Part shown: positions 45,418 through 56,229 of the stretch, piece after piece
Layout: each line of letters begins with the position of its first letter
How positions within the stretch are numbered: position 1 is the first letter of the stretch
Origin: Larimichthys crocea
Lineage: Eukaryota; Chordata; Actinopteri; Sciaenidae
Direction: 5' to 3'
Assembly: GCF_000972845.2 (NCBI RefSeq)
Contig: NC_040028.1
Span: forward strand, 16,428,871-16,492,870
DNA: 64,000 nucleotides
The notes under the pieces: generated by a model
Seen by the model: the letters and a program-made list of their open reading frames with translations, nothing else
Database searches by the model: none
What the model was told of the DNA's origin: nothing
Program-made: the position numbers and the translations under genes

Positions 45418-45773
45418 CTGAAACAGATTGAAATACAAAACATAATGTAACTCACCATTAAGAAAGAAAGAGATCCATGATAAGAAATATCTGATATGAT
45501 GTGACCTTTATAGTTAAAACACTCCATTGTAGAGCAATGAGTGATGTAAATAACAAGCTGACATCCTTTTCCCATGAGAGCCAAGGACTGTATGAAAATG
45601 GACCACAGAATATCCATCGTTATCCATCATCAATACAAAACAGAAACAGAGATTTAACAGTGCACGCTTCAATGTTCAGTCCATCATCTATTTCATGTGT
45701 CCTCTCAGAGTCTGAGGGGTCACACCATGGGACCTCTTTCTTAGCAAGTTCTTCTGATGCTGCAGCTTCATAC

Positions 45774-45818
45774 CTGACTCAGACAGTGTAGTTTCCAAAC
45801 CTGGCTCTTCAGGAGCAG
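45774..45818 (-). CDS. SH3-ligand exon, 3' part, cut at 45,818
   Basis: The last 45 nt of a spliced-type exon (EEPGLETTLSESG, then donor gtatgaag). Homology to sister exons stops abruptly after aggagcag. The missing 5' part, starting cagcggattcctgatgagac, is found at 57,353, beyond the EWI gene and a 10-N gap. Confidence 0.6.
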
Positions 45819-45999
45819 AAGTTGTTTAATTGTGACACTGGTGGGATAAGTGGGATAACTGACCACTGATGACCAGGAGAGCTGATCCCACAGCCAGCAG
45901 GAACTTTTGTCCTTTCCAAATACAAAACTGAGGTTAACTTAACCTCTAATGTCGTAGTTATGATCTACGTGAGTCTTATTTTATTATTTTTTTAAATCC

Positions 46000-46027
46000 T
46001 ATCTATCTATCTATCTATCTATCTATC

Positions 46028-46068
<41 letters not shown>

Positions 46069-46080
46069 ATTCTATCTATA
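46000..46080. repeat. (CTAT)n / GATA microsatellite
   Basis: About 19 units of CTAT with two interruptions; on the other strand this is a GATA-family tetranucleotide repeat. It runs straight into a TA-rich stretch. Confidence 0.95.
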
Positions 46081-46085
46081 TTTAT

Positions 46086-46118
<33 letters not shown>

Positions 46119-46126
46119 ATATATTA
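46086..46126. repeat. (TA)n run
   Basis: An interrupted TA dinucleotide tract directly after the CTAT repeat. Confidence 0.9.
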
Positions 46127-46394
46127 AAAATTGTGTTATTGTTATAATAATATAAGGGTAAGTAATAAGTAATTGTTGAGTCTTTACGGTCTACACCTGT
46201 TCTAAGTGTTATGAGATAACTTTTGTTATGAATTGGCACTATATAAAGAAAATAATAATAAATTGAATTATTATTTTGGTTAATTGTGTTTTTATTACAT
46301 ATACTGCATACTATGTAAAAACTATATTATCATATATTTTATTATATAACTATATGCCAGGTGGGGCAGGGCTAGTTTCACAGAATAAGGTTTA

Positions 46395-46530
46395 TGTTCA
46401 GAGTTTGCATGTTAGCCTTTCCTGGGTCCTGGGTTATGCTCGGGCTTTCTCCCTACAGTCATGCAGGTTAATGGTGACTCTAAATTGCCTGTAGGTTGAG
46501 AGGTTGTTGTGTCTGGTGTCAGGCCTGTAT
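46395..46530 (+). repeat. Dispersed teleost repeat fragment
   Basis: The order gttcagagtttgcatgtt, then a stretch with ctccctacagtcatgcagg and gtgactctaaattgcctgta, matches a very common fish repeat (usually ...ggttaattggtgactctaa). The class is not known to me and internal deletions are visible. Confidence 0.65.
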
Positions 46531-46972
46531 TAGCGGACCAATCATAAAGGTAGGCGGTATGGAAATATGCACTATTCATCAGTATCAATTATTACAGAGC
46601 TGTACTTATAGTTTTTCTTAGAAGATAAATGATGATAAAACAGAAGACAGTTTTCTATTTGACCCACCTTTCTCCTATAGAGATCTTCTCCTTGCAGCTT
46701 ACCCCTTATGAACAGATGCATTATTTACTCAGTCCAGAGCCATAAGCTCAAGTCTGACATGGACATCTGAAAGACTGCATGCTTTCATCATGTCCACCGA
46801 GTGGCACTGTTATGTTGCACCATCCGGTTTTTGTTTCACAGCACTCTCCATCAGACTCTAAAGGAGCACAAACTTATTTCCTGTCTCACGGTTTGCCGAA
46901 AATAGTCAAACTTAGGCCAAGCTGTTTACCTAGCAACGCGATTCACCAGAGACCCCTTTATCTCAAGTTTGA

Positions 46973-46999
46973 TTTTTTTTTTTTTTTTTTTTTTTTTTT
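46973..46999. repeat. Poly-T run of 27
   Basis: A pure T homopolymer. On the minus strand it could be the A-tail of a retroposed sequence, but I recognise none beside it. Confidence 0.95.
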
Positions 47000-47603
47000 G
47001 GATTATGGAAAATTGTAAATTACAAGGGAGTTCCTGGAAAAATAAATAAATAAATAAAAACCACACATGTTTTAGTCTGTAATTAAAAGTAAATTATCTC
47101 TCGACTGTCGTACTGATTAGGCGTAAAAAAGCTCGGTGGGGTTGCTATCGTCCTCGTCGGCCTAGTCTGTAAACAATCTCGCCGAGGGTGCTTCATCGTA
47201 AGTTCGGGACAAACTAGGATCGTATGAATGGTCGTGCTTCGATAGGCGCTGGTGTTAGACTCGATAGAGGACGAAGACGAGAAGATTGACCCTGCAGCAG
47301 AGACAGCACAGAAAGACGCTGATGGAGGTATCAACTCAGATTATGTCAGGAAGCTATGGTTCGAGTCAAAATGGAGCGCACAAACATGATGGCATAATGA
47401 GAACTAAACGAGGAAAAAGATTTTGCCCGACCACGGTTTATAACCTAAAATCATATCAAGATGTAGTTATTAAGGTCAAAACAAAAACCATGGTGCAGGG
47501 TCATGTTATTTATTCCTCCCAGAAGTCCAACACAACCACTTTTTACACAGTTACATATAGTAAAAAACAGTTAGAGCAGATCTAGTACAGTTGGTGCTGG
47601 CGG

Positions 47604-47645
47604 TGGTGTGTGTGTGTGTGTGTGGTGTGTGTGGGTGTGTGTGTG
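47604..47645. repeat. (TG)n microsatellite
   Basis: An interrupted TG run that generates spurious Cys/Val- and His/Thr-rich frames on either strand. Confidence 0.9.
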
Positions 47646-47807
47646 GAGTATGCAGGAAATATGTCGACTTCCTCTGGGTGTACCTACAAGGAACATTAGC
47701 CACTTCAATAGCACGGTAAGAGCACAGAGAGCCCCAACAGTGAGGCTGACTGAGGACTTGGTCCACAACCGGTACGCACACGTGTCACTTCTGAAGCGGG
47801 TTTCAGG

Positions 47808-47877
47808 ATGAGCTGCTCCCTGCAATCCTTGAGGAGGGCCAATTTGCTCCGCTGTCTGGGCCTATTTCTGCAATGTG
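47808..47877 (+). CDS. EWI gene signal-peptide exon
   Basis: Seventy nt, ATG to a gtaagtgg donor, encoding MSCSLQSLRRANLL and RCLGLFLQC, basic then hydrophobic. It ends in phase 1 as Ig-superfamily signal exons do. An upstream open frame (from 47,608) reads through the TG repeat in another frame and is not used. Confidence 0.65.
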
Positions 47878-50800
47878 GTAAGTGGGTGGGCTACATTTCA
47901 TTCCAGCAGTTGGAATTGATTCTGCCCTGAGTGATCATGCTGAGAAGAAAATGTGGTATTAGCGGTTAAATTTGGGTAAATATATACAGTATATATACCT
48001 TGTTAAAAAATAAAAAAGAACAGAAGAGGAACATTCATTTTTCATTCATCTGTCATTATGTCCATCGTGAATATAACTGCTTAATTATAACAGAGATATT
48101 AATAATAACTACAATACGTCTGAATTTTTATCTGATTCTTTTAAAATGTGCTCTAAGGCTCTTGGTAACTTTGTTTGCATTCAGTAAAACCTTAAATGAA
48201 ATGATTTATATATGGATAATTATCAATTTAATCTCTCCTTCTTGCAGTTATAAGTTTGATATATTGCAAACAAAAAATGCGAAGATTAAATACGGCAACA
48301 GTACATCACCCTTTCCCACTATTTCACAGGCCCCTGGCCTATATATTCATATGTTTTTGTGGTTGATTGCAATGTGCATAGTAAAGGCAATAGAGTTTTG
48401 CTTTATATACTGAAGCAAATGTTAGACCCTGCAGTCTTGCACCGCTTCGAAAACAACGACTTCAACATCCGTGTCTTGTCTGTGCGTCCCTCAGCAGAAA
48501 GCCAGAGTGCAAACTGAAGTACAGGCTGGGCCTCTTATCGTGTGGTGGACTCTCTGCGCCCATCACCGCAAATGTGAGCGGCTTCAAGACGCCGATGGTG
48601 AAAAAGAATTTGAATTCCGTCTCAAGAAGCCCGGAACGTCATTAGAATCAACGCATCAGAACACATAAACAAGAACTTTAGCTAGTCGAGGTTTTCAAAC
48701 CGTGTGAGGAGCAAAGAGTCACTTTGACACACGTGTCGCCAATCGGTCGTCTTTAAGATAGAAAAGGCTGCTGAAAGGCGATGAGGGGGAATAATGACTG
48801 TAACTGCAGTTAACAATAGAAGAAGGATTATAAGGGAATCTACAGTGTTGTCAGACAACTGTGAATGGTAATTGAATTAAGGGAAGTAAGTGAAGACATT
48901 TAGTCTAACTGGTTGTTGTATTCTAAGTGACTAAATGTGTCGTTTTTCTGGTTTGATGCCTTAGTGATTGACAAATCCCCCTGAGTGTTTCAATCACCTG
49001 CCACCACCTCACTGAGCTATAATGAGGGTGACGCTCTCACCTTAACATGCAAAGCCTCCAGAACACCGTCCAGCACCCCATCGGTTCTCTTTCCTGGTAC
49101 CTCCATAAAGCGGCGAGGCCGAGGCTCAGCCTATCATTTTCTTGCGCTGAACAGAGATTTCACGCGTGAAGCCCCCGGCCAGGGATGCGAAGAGCCGTTT
49201 GTACCAAGCCGGACGCATAAGGTTTATATAAGTGGGAGAGGCCCAAGTACAAAACTGAAGATGGCTCCAACTGGAGCTGTCAGCCAAGGCAGGATCTACT
49301 GCAGGCTCAAGGAGTGGATCCAAGATCCCGACCGCCCTGGTACTCGATCGTACATAAGAAAGAAGGCAGCAGAAACCTACCCTGACGGGTAAAGCCAGAG
49401 GTTAGACGAATCATCATGAGTTGACACATGCATCGTTTCGCTTCACTGGTCAGTGTCGCTTCATGACAAGATGTGCGTGTGGTGGTTATCTCACTGGGCT
49501 TATTTTTGCCCTAAGCAGAGGTGTGCAGACCTCGTCTCTGCTGGTTGAGAATCTCAGCACAGCAAGACAACCCTGCAGGAGGGGGCAGAGCGGTCCGCTA
49601 TCCTGCACAGTAGACACACAGAACCTGGAGGAAAAGTTCTTCTCTGTAGCCTGGTTTAGGGAAAGTAATGATGCTGAGATTGGCCCTACAGGCATTTTTG
49701 TCGGTGGGCCCAGCTATAGCGATCGATCGAAAGAAGGAGAGCTCAGGGCAGCACGAAAGGGCCAGAGGATTACCATCTCAAATTGCAGCCTATCAGGAAC
49801 CGAGGCCAAGGACCAGTAATTTCTGCAGAGCATGGCCTTCTGGAGTAGAGGCCAGGATGGTGCAATTACCCAAGCGCAGCCCAAGACTCCAGCCCCCCAA
49901 CTAACAGCATCTCGGCCACAGGTCAGCCCAAACCGTCTGCAACACACACAAACAACCCGGGCTTTAAGTTTTTTATCTCCGTTAAGGAGGCTGCTAATAT
50001 TGATTGCAAAAGAGATAGATTATTTGCAATGACGCATGAATTTATATTTTTTATTGTTAATCCTCACACCATCTGTCTGTTTTCATCCATCTTGTCTCGT
50101 CACAGGAAAGCGGCCTCTCCGCTCTCAATGCAAAGCAGCGTGAGTGTCACGAAGTGACAGGCTGCGTCTCGCCTGGTACGGTGCAAAGGGGTCAAAGGTA
50201 CTGCTCTCCGTCACCTGGGCAACACAAAGCATCCTCCACCGGCAACGGCCGCGTTCACCAGAGTCATCAGCCTGAGTCAGGGGGCGTCAAGGGAGAAAGC
50301 GGAGGAGGTCATGAGTCGCAAAATAAGAGCAACTCGCCGGCAGCCGAAAGCTTCACCCTGGAGTTTGATGAGGTCAAGCTGGTGATTCAGGAGTCCTACC
50401 AGTGTACTGTGTCTGAAATGGAAAACAGATAAGACCAAACCAACAGCCAGTCACAGACTGCCACTGTGGACAGTGGATCCTACAGGTAGACAATGTCACC
50501 GTCTGTCCCTGTGTGGCTCAAAGTATGCACGACAAACTTACATATTGACAACCAGGTTTCCTCTTTGCTCTTATCAGATATATTAAATCATATATCAGGG
50601 TTTTCTTCCCCCTGGCTGGTATAGAAAAGCTGAGCCCCACAAAACCTGCACACACACACAACACACACACACACAACACACGACCTAAAAGAATAATATG
50701 TTCAGGTTTATGATTGATGTTTTGGTTTTGTGTGTTTCTCTGTTCAGCCAGCTTTGTGCCACAAATGGCACATTCAGGCCAAGAACCTGTCCCCGTCCTT

Positions 50801-53800
50801 CAGCGAATCCAAAGTGAAAGTAACTCTCTCGATATAGCCACAGTTTTTCATTTTGATGCTGCAAGGCACACGCACCTTCACGTTTCTCAGGACATGTCAC
50901 CGTCATGTCATATGAGTGATGTTTTGACAACAGGAAAAACAAAGACGAGCTAGCAGCTGACCGGAGAGAGTGCCAGGTCACTGAGTGGCTGTCCTAAAAA
51001 AACAGTTTTTTTTTTGTTTTGAGTGAGGACACAATAAAGTATGAGTTTCAAATGGTGTGTTGGATACCGGCTTTTCTGTACAGTTATCTAGTACATGGAT
51101 TATAATATGATTTAGCAATATTTGGTGTAAATCTAATTTGTACAGAGTATATTTCATGATCCACAGAGGGTGAACCTTTCCAGTTTCCAGCACTGCACGC
51201 CACCTCAGGTCAAAGTTTGTATTCAAGACATTTCAAACGCCCGATTGGCAGGTCACCATGAAGTTTCCACACAATCAATGCGCCAGGAGGAAAATTGGAA
51301 AAAGTTTTGCACTTTGAGCTCGAGGAGAAAATAAACATCATCTTCAGGATGGTTTTCTTTTTAAGTTCAATATTTTTTGTGTTGAAGGGTGTGATAAATA
51401 TGTCAAGTTCACTTCTAGGGCTTTAAGACGTGAAGTTTTCTGTTAACATGCGTTCGGTGAAACAACACAAACTATAGACTTGAAGACTTTGCATGAGGAT
51501 AAACTATTTTTCTGAAGTGTTAAATTGTTTTATGTTAAAAAACAAATATATTGATATAGAAAATGCCTAGATTTAAAGCACATAGATATGTGACATTTAA
51601 TGCATAAGAAAACTGTTCTTGTTAGTTGGGAAAAAAAAGGAAATGATTGAGAACTGACGTGCAGACAAATTTTTCACACATGTACACACATCCTTTTTTT
51701 GTTTTTTTTTAACACTTGTGGTTGCCATGACGATTGTTTTGCTCTCCAACTTCTCTAGTTTTGCAATTGAATCTTTTCAATAATTTCGTGAAAGTATTCT
51801 TGTAGTCGCAAGAGCGCAGTTGCTCTAGGAGAAAAGTGTGGAGTTGATGTGGCCGGGTCAAAGGTCTCACGTGTACCGATAACACTGATTTGGAGCCTGC
51901 AAGCGCGACTCCTTCGTACGAACCCAGATAACCATCTGACGCTGTCTCCGATGGTGGCATCAGCTGGTTCGAGACGAAATACATACCAGCTGAGAGTGCG
52001 AGAACAAAAACAAGGGAAGTTGTTTTCACTATCCTTCTTATCAATGGTCAAGTCAAAGGGAGTCGGGAAGCTACGGCAGTGTAGTGTGTCCTGTGGTTCC
52101 GGGAGAATGTATACAAGAACTGCCTCCATCCAGACCAACCTGGCTTTGAGTGTGCAGAACCAGGTACTGCTGAGATTTGCAAGGCTGCAGGTCATGTTCT
52201 GGAGCTTCAGATGAAAATCTGCATTTTATTCTTCCTTCACCACTTACAACACCGGAATATTGTCTCCTTCTCCTAGTGAGCAAGCTCGCTGGTGACCACC
52301 GCACTCTCCTTGACTAGTGTGTCCAACACCGACTAGAAAGAAAAGTGCTCAGTCATCACAGAAACCTCTCAGTCTTCCACGCTATGCCGTCACCTGGCGG
52401 CTCCAGGAGGGGCAGAAAATAAGAACCATCATAACTCGGACCGGGATGCCTTATAACATTCCGGACCCCAGGTTTGAGCAAGCCCTCAGACAGCGAATCA
52501 GCATGAGGCGCGCTAAGGGTCACAGCTTTGACTGACTAAATTCGCGAGCTGAGGTCTCAGACAAAGGTTCATACATATGGCAGGTGGTGGGTGGGATACA
52601 AGCTTCCCTCGTGGTGAATGGTACCAGCTTCTCGCAGGTGTTTCAGAACTACAAGATTACAGGTACTGAGCCCGTAAGGTTTGCGGAATGCATCCTTGTT
52701 AACTGGGCAACCAAAAAAACATGGGCGTTTTTGTTGATTTTTGTCAGGAATTGAAGCAATTTGAGTTATCAATTGACGGTGTTCCCTTCATTCTGCACTC
52801 TCTTACTCTTAACCTTCGTTTCCTTCATGATGTGGCTGTCTGTTTGCATGGGTGTGGACTAGTCTGGAAAGTTCTGAGAAATCCCACCACATATGACCTC
52901 GCTTTGTCTCCTTCTCTAGTGAGTAGCCTCGCGTGACCTCCACCCTACCACCCTGACAAGTGAGACAACACCGACGTGGAAATAAAATGCGTCTGTTACC
53001 GTCAGAAACCCCCTGCGTCTTTCTCGCATTGCCGTCACCTGGCTGCTCCAGCAGGGCAGAAAAATAAGACCATCATACCTCGGACCGGGATCCCTTATAA
53101 CATTCGGACCCCAGGTTGAGCAGAGCTCAGACAGCGAAATCAGCTGAGCGCACTGAAGGGTCCCAGTTTGAGCTGACTATTCGACAAACTCAGATTCTCC
53201 GAGCAAGGCTCATACATTTTGCGAGGTGGTGGAGTGGCTACAAGACCTCGTGGGTGAATGGTATCAGCTCTCACAGGTGTCCGAAACTACAGAAGTAATG
53301 GCTTATTGAACCTGGTATGTTTGTGTTTCTTTAATTAGGCCTAAAAACTCTCCAGATTTTATGAAGCATTAATGTCATCAACATGTAGAATCTAACATTT
53401 TAAAGCCCCCCCCAGAAAAAAAATCTATTTGCTCACCTTGTCTAAGCAAGCTTGTCTTTATTATAAGCGACGAGGCCGTGCATGAAAAACGTTATTTTTC
53501 TGCAGAAGTTCAAACAGTTTGCATATTTCAAATGAGAGCTTTCCATATGTGGTCTGCCCTTTTCTCGCTCATTTTAATTAGCTCAGGTTGGGAAAATGGG
53601 ATGTCATGTAAGCAACGTTGGAATCCAAATGTTGGCCACGGTTTTCAGCACTGTCATTAAATTCTAATCAACAACAACCACACAGTCCCTGAAAAAGGCA
53701 ATTTAGCTGGTTTGTAGAGGAGAAAACTCTCACTCGAACTCGCTCCATAAGGTGTTTACTGGACCGTGTTTCACAAAGGCCCTTATCTTAAACGCGAGAG

Positions 53801-56108
53801 TCCGCCTAAATGCCACTAAACATTCCGAGCTAAGAGTTTCGTCTTAAGACCAATTGAGAAAAGTGCTGAGAGCCGACTTTTTAGTAAAGAACTGAGAGCC
53901 TCCTAAACTACTGTAAAAAGAGAAGATTGCTATTGCTATGATGACATCATGTTTCATGAATGTAACCTACGGCGTGTCCCTCGGTGAGTGGTCGACAGGT
54001 GGTCAGTCTGTGGTAGTGAAAGTGAATGAAATGTTAATCATAAAAAGTCCTCTGGAGTGTTAATATTGCCCATGAAACTTTGATTTATATGCTTATTTCA
54101 TCATGCGTAGATCAGAAACACTTAATAATTGAAAGTTGTCAGGAGAGTGAACTATCGTTTCTCAATCGACTTTTATTTTTTTCTTTTCTCGCCCACTCTT
54201 TTCTCCAGCCAATGACCTTAGAGTAGAAAGAATAGCGCAGAGGCTGACTACCTCGGAGGGGAAACGAGGTGAGGTCACGTGTAACATCATCTCAGGTGCA
54301 ACCAGTCCGTCCTTTTTTCGACAAGTCATTGGTTCTACACCGGGCCCGTTCTTCTGCACAATCGCTGGGGGCTCGATCACACGGGTCTGCTGAGTTACCC
54401 GGGAGAACGAGGGCTCAGAGGCTGCAGCGGCTGCTTCGTCGCTCAGACCCACCCAGAAACAGTTTGCTACTTGGGGATTCAGAGGGCACATGGAAAGGAT
54501 AGCGGGACCTCAAGTGCCGGGTTGAACAAGACCAGCTGGATCTGATGGTACAATGGGCACAAAGGGCTTCGAAGAGGTGGCCCAACCACGCTGACTGTAA
54601 ATCTTGCAGGTATGATCACATCTTTTAGATTGTGGTGATGAATTAGGGGCGGCCAGGGGTATAGTTTGACATTTGCGGAGATATATTTTCCACCTCCTAA
54701 CTTAACCTAAGAAAGTTAAACAAGAGGACTCTTGCACGGCTCTCAACTTGTTGAAGGTAGCCCCAGTTTTGGCACACTTATTGGGATGCTTAATGGAACG
54801 GAGCCATTGTTAATGTTTATTATCTCAAACAATGTGGCTTTCTCCTGCTTTGACGAGTCAAATGTCTTCCATGAAGACGCCCATTAAACACTTGTCCGTG
54901 TTTGTTGAAATATATGTTTAAGCGGGCTAACCAGCTGCTCGCAGTTGGGTCTCCCAGTTTACAGTCAGACATGACACGATATCAATCCTGTCTTTAACTC
55001 TCTAAAAGAAAATGTATTTCTTCCCCCCCCCCCCAAAAAAAATATTTGTGTTTTCTCTTGAAACTTGCCACAAATTGGTTACCCGTCATCATCATGGGAT
55101 GACATGTAGGTTTCTCTGCACAGCTCGTGCTTTCAACCGAAGACACAAACAGCCCTCAGCAGACTAACCACTTCTCCCAATGGTGCCGCCGTAGTTAGTT
55201 TCTCGCGTGAGGTTGACTGTTTTTATTGCAATTTTTGCTATCTCTAATTTGTACATGCATCTGTCATATGTGTTTCAAGCCGCTTTCAGTATGGATTCTG
55301 TCCGTTTCTGCCTTTGGCAATAGGTGTACTAGGAGTTGAAATAACAACGGATTGGTTCGGCTGTTAAATGGCAAAGATGAAATAAAAACGCCTGTGGTGC
55401 TTTTTCACAGGAAAAAAACGGTCCTGTTTAAAGGAAGAAAGGTGTTTTGAATATGGCCGTCCCAGATTTTCACAATCCCCGTGTCATAGTCAATTCACAC
55501 CAACAATCCAGCAAGAATCCGAGGTTCCAGGTCACGTGGTTTTGGCAGAAAGAGAACGGGAATAAACAAAGTCCCATATTCCACAGCTTATCGAACTCCC
55601 CCTAGAAACAAGTCGGGAATGCTGTTCAGCTAAGATTAGCCATGCTTTGCCAAACAGTTTCGCCTTATGGTCATTAAAGCCCAAAATCCTGAACACAGAG
55701 GCCTGTATTACTGCGAGGGCGAAGAGTGGCTCCAATCTCTGGTCCCATGGGTGGAGGAAGGTTGCAGTGGAAAAACAGGAAATTTGACTGTTCACGTCTA
55801 CGCAGAAGTAAACACTTGATCTTGATGGGATTGGCAGAAGGGATTGAATGTGTTGTATGTGGACACAGGTAACAAGTTTCTTTGTGTCGTCTCCTTTGCA
55901 GCGCGGCTAAACGCCCACTCTGAGCCACCGTGCAGGTCGGGTATGTGGATCGGATTTTTCGTAGCTTGTTGTCATCTGCACTATAGTAGGCCGTGCCATG
56001 GTGGTGGTGAGATATTGCACAAGAAAGGAAAGAAGTCGGAACCATCTCTGTGGGGCAGAACAGCCACTGAACACCAAACCCAGTGCAGAGGAACTAAATC
56101 TCATATAG
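47808..56108 (+). CDS. EWI-family Ig receptor (IGSF3/CD101-like), frame-broken
   Basis: A plus-strand type I membrane protein gene: signal exon, eight or nine V-type Ig exons, transmembrane and short tail. The family is shown by Glu-Trp motifs after the F-strand cysteine: CRLKEWIQDPD in domain 2, SEWKTDK in domain 4, VTEWL at 50,970, VVEWLQ in the domain 6 repeat and EGEEWLQS in the last domain. EWI-family proteins (IGSF3, CD101, PTGFRN, IGSF8) associate laterally with tetraspanins. Domain 2 is closest by eye to CD101/IGSF3. Every Ig exon is interrupted by one- or two-base indels while the signal exon and membrane/tail exon are open in the right frames, so I suspect sequencing error rather than decay. 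CD101 and IGSF3 cannot be told apart here. Confidence 0.65.
48493..48850 (+). CDS. EWI Ig domain 1 exon
   Basis: It follows a ccctcag acceptor. Pieces in different frames spell EVQAGPLYRVVDSL, ANVSGFKTPM, EFEFRLKKPGTSLE and near the end LLKGDEGEY with a DC after one extra base. This corresponds to the first domain of CD101 and IGSF3 (GPL.R.EG, CNVSG, DAGEYEC). At least three indels break the frame. Confidence 0.55.
48985..49395 (+). CDS. EWI Ig domain 2 exon
   Basis: Open for 135 codons but only partly in the true frame. The start (ATTSLSYNEGDALTLTCKAS) gives the B-strand cysteine and the end (SQGRIYCRLKEWIQDPD) the F-strand cysteine and the EWI motif. The middle is shifted; NRDF is visible, the equivalent of SRDF/SKDF in IGSF3/CD101. 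The EWIQDPD match to domain 2 of IGSF3 and CD101 is the strongest family evidence in the gene. Confidence 0.7.
49512..49925 (+). CDS. EWI Ig domain 3 exon
   Basis: It reads ENLSTARQPCRRGQSGPLSC, then FFSVAWFRESNDAEI, IGPTGIF, SYSDRSKEGELRAARKG, and after a shift DYHLKLQPI and DQ(Y)FCRAWPSG. These are the cysteine, core tryptophan, RSKEGELR strand and F-strand cysteine of a V-type domain, in the right order for domain 3. A stop after AKDQ is produced by a shift, not by a substitution. The donor is probably the gtcagc at 49,921. Confidence 0.6.
50106..50489 (+). CDS. EWI Ig domain 4 exon
   Basis: After cacag. The start is poorly readable; the last third gives SFTLEFDEVKLV and, after shifts, YQCTVSE-WKTDK, the F-strand cysteine with a Glu-Trp motif interrupted by one inserted base. 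A gtagac at 50,488 may be the donor. Confidence 0.5.
50648..50681. repeat. (CA)n microsatellite
   Basis: A CA run with two AA interruptions inside an intron of the EWI gene. Confidence 0.9.
50745..50998 (+). CDS. EWI Ig domain fragment
   Basis: A weak exon. The end reads DELAADRRECQVTEWLS followed by a stop, resembling the end of a V-type domain with the EW motif. The earlier part contains fragments such as SFSESKVKVTL but no clear cysteine. An AATAAA follows at 51,032. It may be the end of domain 4 or 5, or a degenerate duplicate. Confidence 0.35.
51840..52200 (+). CDS. EWI Ig domain 5 exon (poorly preserved)
   Basis: Fragments LIWSLQAR, NPDNHLTLSPDGGISW (across a shift) and ESGSYGSV suggest the core tryptophan, the C'-D region and the D-x-G-x-Y strand of a V-type domain. 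Frame breaks are frequent. Hydrophobic open frames on the opposite strand (for example starting MIRRIVKTTS) are shadows. Confidence 0.4.
52262..52685 (+). CDS. EWI Ig domain exon, first of a tandem pair
   Basis: From a ctcctag acceptor: VSKLAVTTATLSLTSVSNTD, then SSQ-type and LPRYAVTWRLQEGQK, TIITRTGMPYN, DPRFEQALRQRISMRRAKG, and LTIREAEVSDKGSYI with QVV at the end. It matches the sixth-domain pattern of IGSF3 (CSVKSQTSQ..FAVLWYV, EVSDSGSYYC). One stop after HSFD arises from a one-base insertion. Its near-copy lies about 645 bp downstream. Confidence 0.6.
52909..53305 (+). CDS. EWI Ig domain exon, second of a tandem pair
   Basis: Homologous along its whole length to 52,262-52,685, including the acceptor region. 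This copy keeps NTDVEIKC (B-strand cysteine) and VVEWLQDLRGEWYQLSQVSE (EW motif and G strand), which the first copy has garbled; the first copy keeps the middle. The pair is either a true tandem domain duplication or one exon assembled twice. Confidence 0.6.
54205..54610 (+). CDS. EWI Ig domain exon (penultimate)
   Basis: It begins NDLRVERIAQRLTTSEGKRG with EVTCNIISGA (B-strand cysteine). The middle is scrambled. The end reads LKCRVEQDQLDL and, after shifts, EEVAQPTLTVNLA, an F-strand cysteine and a G strand. No EW motif is visible at the usual place, where EQD stands instead. Confidence 0.5.
55024..55041. repeat. C-run followed by A-run
   Basis: About ten C then eight A in an intron. Simple low-complexity DNA. 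Confidence 0.8.
55465..55806 (+). CDS. EWI membrane-proximal Ig domain exon
   Basis: Fragments NPRFQVTWFWQKENGNK, then LMVIKAQNPEHRGLYYCEGE with EEWLQSLVPW, and finally GKTGNLTVHVYA. These give the core tryptophan, the H-R-G-L-Y-Y-C strand, an EW motif and the G strand. It resembles the last domain of CD101 and IGSF3. At least two shifts separate the pieces. Confidence 0.6.
55901..56108 (+). CDS. EWI transmembrane and cytoplasmic exon
   Basis: After tttgcag the exon reads AHSEPPCRSGMWIGFF, then one frame shift later LVVICTIVGRAMVVVRYC, the basic anchor TRKERSR and the tail NHLCGAEQPLNTKPSAEELN with LI and TAG at 56,106-56,108. A membrane-proximal cysteine-containing tail of about 30 residues fits EWI proteins, whose juxtamembrane cysteines are palmitoylated. 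The frame of the helix and tail is open and convincing. Confidence 0.7.
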
Positions 56109-56222
56109 CAAAAGAAAAGAGTATTTTTTTAATGCGCTGGTATATAATGCATCATGTTTTATAATGAAAAAGATTCAACGGGACATATTTTTCTATTCAT
56201 TTTTATTCAAGCTCAATAATGC

Positions 56223-56228
56223 AATAAA
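56223..56228 (+). terminator. Poly(A) signal AATAAA, EWI gene
   Basis: AATAAA about 115 bp after the EWI stop codon; a second one lies near 56,333. Confidence 0.55.
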
Positions 56229-56229
56229 T

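Larger units (their letters stand above)
45819..47807. other. Non-coding spacer before the EWI gene
   Basis: It contains simple repeats, one dispersed fish repeat and a 47,100-47,600 segment that is richer in CpG and repeat-free. The latter has open frames in both directions (for example 47,286-47,585) without recognisable domains. Just before 47,808 lies the putative 5' UTR of the EWI gene. Confidence 0.5.

Noticed and set aside
48000..48413. Plus-strand 137-codon open frame
   Set aside because: AT-rich intron of the EWI gene; Ile/Leu/Lys-rich random translation with no domain.
51709..52195. Minus-strand frames with a hydrophobic N-terminus and about 146 codons
   Set aside because: Shadows of the EWI Ig exon on the plus strand, which has Ig landmarks.
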